A stretch of DNA of 64,000 nucleotides from Acidiferrum sp963771295 (GTDB lineage Bacteria > Acidobacteriota > Terriglobia > Acidiferrales > UBA7541): assembly GCA_963771295.1 (NCBI GenBank), contig CAVYTB010000004.1, positions 138,628 through 202,627 of the forward strand, read 5' to 3'. Below, piece after piece: positions 27,239 through 33,220 of this stretch (positions are counted from its first letter, which is position 1; every line of letters starts with the position of its first letter). The translations under genes and the position numbers were made by a program. Under the pieces are notes generated by a model. That model saw only the letters and a program-made list of their open reading frames with translations, was not told the origin of the DNA and made no database searches.

Positions 27239-28023
27239 GCGACGCACTCTTCGACCTGAAGGGACAAACCGCCATCGTGACGGGAACGAGCCGAGGCCTT
27301 GGCCAATACTTTGCTCGTGCGCTGGCGAAGGCGGGCGCTGATCTGGTTCTCACCAGCCGAAACCGCCAGAGCCTGCTGCCATTTGAAAAGGAGATCAAGT
27401 CACTGGGACGAGCGGTGATTTCGCTTGAGTTGGATGTGCGCGATCAACAGAGCATCGAGCGGATGGTGGAAGCCGCGGAAAGGGCGTTCGGGCATCTTGA
27501 AATTTTAGTGAACAATGCCGGCTGCAATGTGCGCAAGCCCGCGCTAGACGTTACTTGGGACGACTGGAATCTGATCCTCGATACCAATTTGCGCGGCAGT
27601 TTTTTCGTGGCGCAGGCGGTCGCGCGCCGCATGATCCCTCGACGTTACGGCCGTATCATTAATATTGGCTCCGTAACGAGCGTGGCGGGCTACGCCGGTC
27701 TGGGTCCTTACGGGGCGAGCCGTGGAGGCATTCGGCAACTGACGATGAGCCTGGCTGATGATTGGGGTAAGCATGGCATTACCGTGAACTGCCTGGCTCC
27801 GGGATGGTTTCGCACCGAGCAAAATAAAGTTTTGTACCAGAACAAGGAGTGGGTTGAGTATTTGTGTGATCGCATCCCTGTAAAACGCCCAGGCGAGCCA
27901 CACGATTTAGACGCGGCGGTGGTGTTTCTTGCCGCGGAATCCAGCCGTTACATTACCGGACAGACGCTGCTGGTGGACGGCGGAATATCCACGGGCGCCA
28001 CGCGCGCTGGCGTGCATACCTGA
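27235..28023 (+). CDS. Short-chain dehydrogenase/reductase (SDR) with Arg in place of catalytic Lys
   Basis: 262-aa classical SDR: cofactor motif TGTSRGLG (residues ~16-23), NNAG, the catalytic Ser region INIGSVTSV, and a C-terminus ITGQTLLVDGG. The usual YxxxK reads YGASR (Tyr159, Arg163), so the lysine that lowers the tyrosine pKa is replaced by arginine. The rest resembles gluconate/sugar SDRs. It is coupled by ATGA to the alcohol dehydrogenase and is last in the galactoside operon. A sugar-oxidoreductase role is likely, but the substitution may alter or weaken activity. Confidence 0.9.
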   Translation: MSDALFDLKGQTAIVTGTSRGLGQYFARALAKAGADLVLTSRNRQSLLPFEKEIKSLGRAVISLELDVRDQQSIERMVEAAERAFGHLEILVNNAGCNVRKPALDVTWDDWNLILDTNLRGSFFVAQAVARRMIPRRYGRIINIGSVTSVAGYAGLGPYGASRGGIRQLTMSLADDWGKHGITVNCLAPGWFRTEQNKVLYQNKEWVEYLCDRIPVKRPGEPHDLDAAVVFLAAESSRYITGQTLLVDGGISTGATRAGVHT

Positions 28024-28291
28024 CGCACTGCTGCACCTCGAATAGAACCGACAATTCATTACTTGATAAAGGGTTACTGTTTCGCAGCGTTCCCGCCCAT
28101 CTGAGGCTGCGCTGCCTTATAGGCAGTGCCTAATAATCCCTGGAGCCACAACTCTGAAACGGGTTGTCGGGGTTGTCCCCGCCCCTGACGCACTCGTTGT
28201 TTGGGTTGGTTCAACGAAAGGCACCAGGCGCTGTATCAGTTTTGCGTCATTCGGCTTTTTTGGCGAGGTGCAGGCCAGAACGAGGAACGTT
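28024..28291. other. Intergenic region before the candidate RiPP operon
   Basis: About 270 bp between the SDR stop and the next gene. It contains a small hairpin (CTGCC-TTATA-GGCAG) near the middle that could help end the galactoside operon, although no T run follows it. I see no convincing -35/-10 pair, yet the promoter of the downstream cluster must lie here. GAGGA five bases before the next ATG is the ribosome-binding site. Confidence 0.5.
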
Positions 28292-30187
28292 ATGCGGGGT
28301 AAAAAACCTCTTACTACAGTTATTTTGCTCACGGCATTCGTGGCGGCCGTATTCTTCGGCAAGGCTGTCCCCGGTGGGGGACGAGTCACGGCCTACCGTC
28401 CCATCCCCGAGTTCCACGATTGGAGCACGCGCCACGTGGTCTATTCAAGGTGGGGCTACCTTGGCAACCTGCATGCGGCCTCGATGGATCCACGTGCCAC
28501 TTTCAGTTGGCGCAGGCGTTCTCCTGATGCCGAATACAGACGTGCTCCATGGCGCCCGATCTGGCGGCCGGGCCGTATTACACGGCGTTCGGGAATCGAG
28601 CGCGATTGGGCCATCAACTTGGGTACCACAGGCACTGCGCCCAACATGTACCCGGCAAAATTCACCTTTGATATAACGCAAGCGCCCAGTTGCGCTAACG
28701 ACTACGTTGTCTTCCCGATCGCTGCGCCAGGCGGCAGTGCGCAACCCAATCTGGTGGCCTTCAACAATCTGTATAGCGGGACAACGGGCGGAACGGGAAT
28801 TTGCAATCGCACGGCAAGCGGTACGGACCTGGGCAACACCGCGACCGTACTTTGGTCCTACAACATCAAGGGAATTCCCGCAGGCGGTGCTGTGCCGACT
28901 TCGCCGGTAATTTCTTTCGACCCCAATGGAACCGGGACGGGCACGAAGATTGCCTTCGTCGAGTCTTTAGCGGGGAGCGCGGCGCATTTTCACGTGCTGG
29001 CATGGAAATCCGGCGACGGGAAGGACACGGCAAACCTGCAGAACGTACTGAGGCCGGTGACCATCAACTCTTTTTCTTCGACCGCACCGGTTGCGGGTAG
29101 CGGCACGGCAACTGATCTCGCGCTAGGGGCTCCCGCGACCGGCACGGACACGCTGTCGTCGCCGTTCGTGGACTATTTCCGCGATGTCGCTTACGTAGGA
29201 AACGATATAGGCGTTTTGTATCGGATCAAGGATGTGTTCTGCCCCTCAATCAATCCGGACTGCAGTGGCACAACGAAGCCCGCGCCGAGCCTGGACACAA
29301 CGTGGGGCACCGGCGGAGCGCTAACAGTTTGCAGCGGTAAGCTAACCGGGCCAGTGTTCGATTTCGCCTCGCTCAACATTTATGTCGGTTGCTCGGATGG
29401 CAAGCTGTATTCCATTTCACCGTCGGGAACGATCAAGTCGATCATCGTGGGGGATGGAGTGGCCAGCAAGACGTATGGCGCGATTGTCGATCCGCCAATC
29501 GTGGATGGTGTGAATGGATTTGTTTACGCCGTCAGCGGTTCGGCAAACGCGGGCGCAAACGGAGTATTGGTGCAGGCAAAAACGGATTTCAGTTCGTCGG
29601 TTGCCGTTCCCATCGGTGCCGGCAACCAGTGCAACATGCACACGCCTCAGCTCAACAATGCTTACTACACCAGCCCCACCACGGCTGGAGCCCTCATCTA
29701 CGTTGGGGGAACCACCGGCGTCGTAACTCAACCTTGTTCGGCTAGTTCCACAACCACCGGGAGCATCTTTATTTATGCAGTAACGTTCGGCGCAGGCGGA
29801 GTGATGACCTCGGGAGCGCCGGCGAGCAGCCTGAACGCGGGCGGCGGTCCAGGCGCAGAGTGGGCGCCGCTGCTGGAATTCTATAATCCGACAACGGCGA
29901 CGGACTGGCTGTTCATCGCGGCGTTGCAAAGCAATCAGACAAATATGGCTTCGGTGAACATCACCTCGAGCGCGTTCGGAACGTTCGCCAATTTCGTCAC
30001 CTACGGTTTGGGTCCCAGCGGCATGATTGTGGATAACGACGCCAACACAACGACTTCTCCACAGACGGCCAACTTCTATTTCAATTCACAGAAACAGAAT
30101 GCAACCTGCTCGAACAACACCAACCCGTCAAGCCTGACAGCCACCGGCGGGTGCGCCGTGAAACTTAGCCAGGCGGCTTTGCAATGA
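28292..30187 (+). CDS. Large secreted protein, beta-propeller-like, coupled to a peptide gene
   Basis: 631-aa protein with an N-terminal export/anchor segment (PLTTVILLTAFVAAVFFGKA). After a basic linker come FHDWSTRHVVYSR, then WAINLGTTGTAPNMYPAKF and repeated segments rich in Gly, Thr and Ser with the feel of a YncE/PQQ-type propeller (DVAYVGNDIGVLYRIKDV, LNIYVGCSDGKLYSISPSG, GFVYAVSGS). Several cysteines are paired (CPSINPDC). I do not recognise a named family; in my reading this architecture is common in Acidobacteria. Its stop overlaps the ATG of the 61-aa peptide (ATGA), so synthesis of the two is coupled. Confidence 0.72.
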   Translation: MRGKKPLTTVILLTAFVAAVFFGKAVPGGGRVTAYRPIPEFHDWSTRHVVYSRWGYLGNLHAASMDPRATFSWRRRSPDAEYRRAPWRPIWRPGRITRRSGIERDWAINLGTTGTAPNMYPAKFTFDITQAPSCANDYVVFPIAAPGGSAQPNLVAFNNLYSGTTGGTGICNRTASGTDLGNTATVLWSYNIKGIPAGGAVPTSPVISFDPNGTGTGTKIAFVESLAGSAAHFHVLAWKSGDGKDTANLQNVLRPVTINSFSSTAPVAGSGTATDLALGAPATGTDTLSSPFVDYFRDVAYVGNDIGVLYRIKDVFCPSINPDCSGTTKPAPSLDTTWGTGGALTVCSGKLTGPVFDFASLNIYVGCSDGKLYSISPSGTIKSIIVGDGVASKTYGAIVDPPIVDGVNGFVYAVSGSANAGANGVLVQAKTDFSSSVAVPIGAGNQCNMHTPQLNNAYYTSPTTAGALIYVGGTTGVVTQPCSASSTTTGSIFIYAVTFGAGGVMTSGAPASSLNAGGGPGAEWAPLLEFYNPTTATDWLFIAALQSNQTNMASVNITSSAFGTFANFVTYGLGPSGMIVDNDANTTTSPQTANFYFNSQKQNATCSNNTNPSSLTATGGCAVKLSQAALQ

Positions 30188-30369
30188 AACAGGCCCGCCA
30201 GACCGGCGCGGAAGAAACGAAGGCTGCCCGTCCGGGTGAAGGCGCAAAGAAAAGGCCTTATACCAAGCCGTCGTTCGAGCACGAGCGCGTTTTCGAAACC
30301 ATGGCTTTGGCTTGCGGAAAGGTTTCACGTACGCAAAGCCAATGCAACTTCAATCGGAAGAATTCTTGA
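30184..30369 (+). CDS. Candidate RiPP precursor peptide (61 aa)
   Basis: Small basic peptide directly ahead of a maturation-type gene set. A Lys/Arg/Ala/Gly-rich N-terminal part is followed by KKRPYTKPSFEHERVFETM, which contains YxxPxF (Tyr26, Pro29, Phe31), like the leader motif that PqqD-like (RRE) proteins bind in lasso-peptide precursors. The end carries two cysteines (Cys44 in ALACGK, Cys54 in QSQCNFN) and a C-terminal Ser61. No signal peptide or GG cleavage site. A PqqD-like protein, a radical SAM/SPASM enzyme, a kinase and a peptidase follow within 3 kb. The RiPP interpretation is inference from this context. Confidence 0.65.
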   Translation: MKQARQTGAEETKAARPGEGAKKRPYTKPSFEHERVFETMALACGKVSRTQSQCNFNRKNS

Positions 30370-30383
30370 GTCCGGGGCAACCG

Positions 30384-30911
30384 ATGCACGCCGCTTCACC
30401 ATCGCGTAATGCGGTTCGCCTGGAGCTTGCGGCCGAGGCGCTGCGACGATTCTCTGAAGTGCGGTTCGTTGCGCGTGGGAGCAGTATGCTGCCCGCGATT
30501 TATCCCGGCGACTGCCTCACCGTACGAACATTCGGCGCGGAAACCCCACGGCGTGGAGAGATTGTCCTTTACCAGCGTGGCGGCGAATTTTATGTGCATC
30601 GAATCGTGGGAATTTCGGACGAAGGAGCGGCCCTCATTTATGAATTGCGTGGCGACGCCCTGACCGATTACGACCCGTCGGTCGCCGCGAGCGAACTTCT
30701 TGGCCGCGTCACTTCTTTGGAACGGCGGGGAGTGTCTTTGGAACCCAATACAGCGGATGGAATTCAGTACCGCGCCATGTGCGTGATGATTCGCCATTCC
30801 AAATTTTCTGCGCCGCTGTTGTTGTGGTTGCACGCCATGCGCGAGCGCAATTTCCTGAAGACTTCATTGCCGTGGACCAGCGCGGTGCAAACGAAAGCGG
30901 AGCGTCCGTGA
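30384..30911 (+). CDS. S24/S26-family signal-peptidase-like protein
   Basis: 175-aa protein with the catalytic-serine box GSSMLPAIYPGDCLTV (Ser34 before Met) and a second box EIVLYQRGGEFYVHRIVG. His72 stands where SipW/archaeal-type signal peptidases use His instead of Lys, so a Ser/His dyad is likely. There is no clear N-terminal membrane anchor; a weakly hydrophobic stretch lies near the C-terminus (APLLLWLHAM). Two earlier ATGs overlap the peptide gene; the one used follows GGGG and begins after the peptide stop. In this cluster it may process or release the modified peptide. Its stop overlaps the next start (TGATG). Confidence 0.8.
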   Translation: MHAASPSRNAVRLELAAEALRRFSEVRFVARGSSMLPAIYPGDCLTVRTFGAETPRRGEIVLYQRGGEFYVHRIVGISDEGAALIYELRGDALTDYDPSVAASELLGRVTSLERRGVSLEPNTADGIQYRAMCVMIRHSKFSAPLLLWLHAMRERNFLKTSLPWTSAVQTKAERP

Positions 30912-31753
30912 TGCCGTGGGCAATTTCACAAGACAACTCCGTGGGGCCGGGCTCGCTGGCTTTCGATGAAGTCACCGTGGGAATTGGCGGAGTCGCCATC
31001 CAGTTGTGGACGCGGGATGCCGGGTTCCGCAGGGTCATCGAGGAGCGCTACGAGGGATTCTTGAATCCGGAGGCCTTGCCGGAATGCCGCTTTGAGATTC
31101 AGCTCACTTCGAATCGCCACAGCGCCGACACGGATGAGGACGTCAGCGTGTTCAAGTCCGGCTCGAAATGGTGCCTGAAGCGAGGCGACTTCCAGGCGGA
31201 GTGGGATCTGCACCGCCGCACAGGCTGGATCCGGCAATGCGCGAATCCGTATTCCATCGATTCCGTGCTGCGTATCACGCATTCACTGCTGCTGGCGAAA
31301 CAAGGCGGCTTTCAGTTGCATGCGTCGAGCGCGATTCGCAACGGCCGCGCGTTTCTGTTCGCCGGGGTTTCCGGCGTGGGAAAGACCACCATGGCGAGAC
31401 TCGCGCCGCCCGACGCCATAGTTCTCACCGACGAAATTTCGTACATTCGCCGAATCGATAGCGGCTATCGGGCATATGGCACGCCCTTTGCCGGTGAACT
31501 GCAGCGTCCGGGAGCAAACCAGTCTGCGCCATTGCAGCAGGCGTGTCTGCTGCGTCAAGGCGAGAGGAATCAATTGCGGGCGGTGAGCCAGTCTGAGGCG
31601 ATTCGCTGCCTGATGCGCCACGTATTGTTTTTCGCGCGGGACAACGAACTCGTGGAACAGGTGCTGGACTCCGTAGTGCACTTCGCCTCGCGTGTGGAAG
31701 TGGTGGAGATGGAATTCACGCCCGACCGGCGTGCGTGGGAACTCATCCAATGA
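30911..31753 (+). CDS. HPr-kinase-like serine kinase of a peptide-modification cluster
   Basis: 280-aa protein. The C-terminal half has a Walker A loop GVSGVGKT (152-159) preceded by GGFQLHASSAIRNGRAFLFA, the pattern of HPr Ser kinase/phosphatase-like proteins in lasso-peptide and PqqD-associated clusters. VLTDEISYI follows as the second acidic motif. The N-terminal ~120 residues are unassigned. In paeninodin biosynthesis such a kinase phosphorylates the C-terminal Ser of the precursor (established knowledge); the peptide here also ends in Ser. Coupled on both sides (TGATG and ATGA). Confidence 0.8.
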   Translation: MPWAISQDNSVGPGSLAFDEVTVGIGGVAIQLWTRDAGFRRVIEERYEGFLNPEALPECRFEIQLTSNRHSADTDEDVSVFKSGSKWCLKRGDFQAEWDLHRRTGWIRQCANPYSIDSVLRITHSLLLAKQGGFQLHASSAIRNGRAFLFAGVSGVGKTTMARLAPPDAIVLTDEISYIRRIDSGYRAYGTPFAGELQRPGANQSAPLQQACLLRQGERNQLRAVSQSEAIRCLMRHVLFFARDNELVEQVLDSVVHFASRVEVVEMEFTPDRRAWELIQ

Positions 31754-32067
31754 AAAATTGTTACATTGCGCGCAGCCGCAGCGTCGCGGCCCGCCAGCTT
31801 GGCGAGGAAATGGTGATTATGTCGGCGCAGGATTCGACGCTTTTCAACCTGAACCCGGTTGCGACACTGATTTGGTTGGGGGCCGACGGCCACACGCCCC
31901 TCGAAACTATTGTGCAACAGCGCATCTGCTCCACGTTTGAAGTGGAACTCGAAGAGGCGCTGCAAGACGCGCAGCAATTCGTCTCTGACCTGGCCTCTCA
32001 TGGTGTTTTGTTGCTCGGGGAAACACCGATCAGCGATTCAAGCGTGGAAACGGTGAAGTCACCATGA
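31750..32067 (+). CDS. PqqD-like peptide-binding protein (RRE)
   Basis: 105-aa protein of the PqqD fold: EEMVIMSAQDSTLFNLNPVATLIWLGADGHTPLETIVQQ, matching the beta-hairpin and LNxxAxxIW helix of PqqD-family leader-peptide recognition elements. A helical C-terminus follows (VELEEALQDAQQFVSDLASHGVL). It overlaps the kinase stop and the radical SAM start by four bases each. The expected job is to hold the leader of the 61-aa peptide and present it to the radical SAM enzyme. Confidence 0.85.
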   Translation: MKNCYIARSRSVAARQLGEEMVIMSAQDSTLFNLNPVATLIWLGADGHTPLETIVQQRICSTFEVELEEALQDAQQFVSDLASHGVLLLGETPISDSSVETVKSP

Positions 32068-33170
32068 GCTTGATGGAAAAAGTGAACGGCAAGGCGCTGA
32101 GCCTCGGCGTTCCCCTCAGCGTGCACCTCGACATCACCTATCGATGTAACGAGCGCTGTGAACACTGCTATCTGGAACACAGCGGCGAAAACGAATTGAG
32201 CACCGGCGAGATCCGCGCGTTTCTAAAACAATTTGCAGATGCCGGAGCGTTGTTTCTGACCATCAGCGGCGGCGAACCACTGTTGCGGCGAGACTGCTTT
32301 GAGGTCATTGAATTCGCGCGCGGACTGCAATTTAACGTGAAGCTGAAGACCAATGCGGTACTCATCCGCGAAAGGCAAGCGCGGCGTTTGCGCGAAGCGG
32401 GTGTCGAGCAGGTTCAAGTGAGCATCTATTCGCATAAGCCGGAAGTGCATGACGCCATTACCAAGTTGCCGGGCTCTTTGTCGCGCAGCCTGGAAGGCAT
32501 TCGGCTGATGCGGGCCGTAGGGCTGAAGGTCACGCTCGCCAACGTTCTGATGAAGAGTAACGCGCGGGATTTCGCCGGAGTGCAAGCGCTGGCCGACGAG
32601 ACCGGCTCGCAGTACACGCTGGATCCTACGATCACACCGATGCTGAATGGCGATACAGCGATTCTTGCGTTGAGCCTGCCCCCGGAACAACTTCGTGCTG
32701 TGTTTCGCGACGAACGGCTGGTCGGGCGAGTGGACGAATTCTGCGCACCGCCGGCTCCCATTGATGATTCCATTCGCGAAGGTATCCCATGCAGTGCCGG
32801 ACACACCTCGTGCTACGTTTCACCTTGGGGTGAAGTCTACCCGTGCGTGCAGTTTCCGCTGGTGTGTGGCAATCTGCGCGAGCAGCCCTTTTCAGAAATC
32901 TGGAACAGATCCGAGCGGCTGCGTGAGGTGCGCGCAATTCGCGCAAAGCACCTTTCCACTTGTTGCTCCTGCTCGCATCTGGGGAGTTGCACTCGTTGTC
33001 CCGGTCTGGCGTTTATGGAAGGCAATATGCGAGGTCCTTCTTCCGCAGACTGCGAGAAGTCTTTCCAGCGTACGGGCGTAGTTACCGCGGGTATGCTCGC
33101 AGCTTCCACGCCGCTGCCATTCGTTCCAAATCATACCGAGCTAGTGCAAATTCAGTTGCCAGGGATTTAA
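32064..33170 (+). CDS. Radical SAM/SPASM peptide-modifying enzyme
   Basis: 368-aa enzyme. The CxxxCxxC site is RCNERCEHCY (Cys28, Cys32, Cys35); the SAM-binding GGEP is in FLTISGGEPLLRRD. The C-terminal SPASM region binds auxiliary iron-sulfur clusters: CSAGHTSCYVSPWGEVYPCV, then CCSCSHLGSCTRCPG and a final Cys after GPSSAD. This PqqE/AlbA-like layout is used to make thioether or C-C crosslinks in peptides (established for the family). Its likely substrate is the 61-aa peptide with two cysteines. It is the last gene of the coupled operon. Confidence 0.92.
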   Translation: MSLMEKVNGKALSLGVPLSVHLDITYRCNERCEHCYLEHSGENELSTGEIRAFLKQFADAGALFLTISGGEPLLRRDCFEVIEFARGLQFNVKLKTNAVLIRERQARRLREAGVEQVQVSIYSHKPEVHDAITKLPGSLSRSLEGIRLMRAVGLKVTLANVLMKSNARDFAGVQALADETGSQYTLDPTITPMLNGDTAILALSLPPEQLRAVFRDERLVGRVDEFCAPPAPIDDSIREGIPCSAGHTSCYVSPWGEVYPCVQFPLVCGNLREQPFSEIWNRSERLREVRAIRAKHLSTCCSCSHLGSCTRCPGLAFMEGNMRGPSSADCEKSFQRTGVVTAGMLAASTPLPFVPNHTELVQIQLPGI

Positions 33171-33220
33171 TCTCCGGTCGCAACCGAAGACCTCTGGAAT
33201 TCGCCTATAGACGTTCCGGA

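Noticed and set aside
28164..28676. 170-codon plus-strand frame around the start of the large secreted protein
   Set aside because: I considered a frameshift in the secreted protein here, but the FHDWSTRHVVYSR motif and the following mature part are in one frame, so no shift is needed.
30184..33170. Reading the peptide cluster as a lasso-peptide locus
   Set aside because: Leader motif, RRE and kinase fit, but there is no asparagine-synthetase-like cyclase or transglutaminase-like protease within the window, and a radical SAM/SPASM enzyme is present instead.
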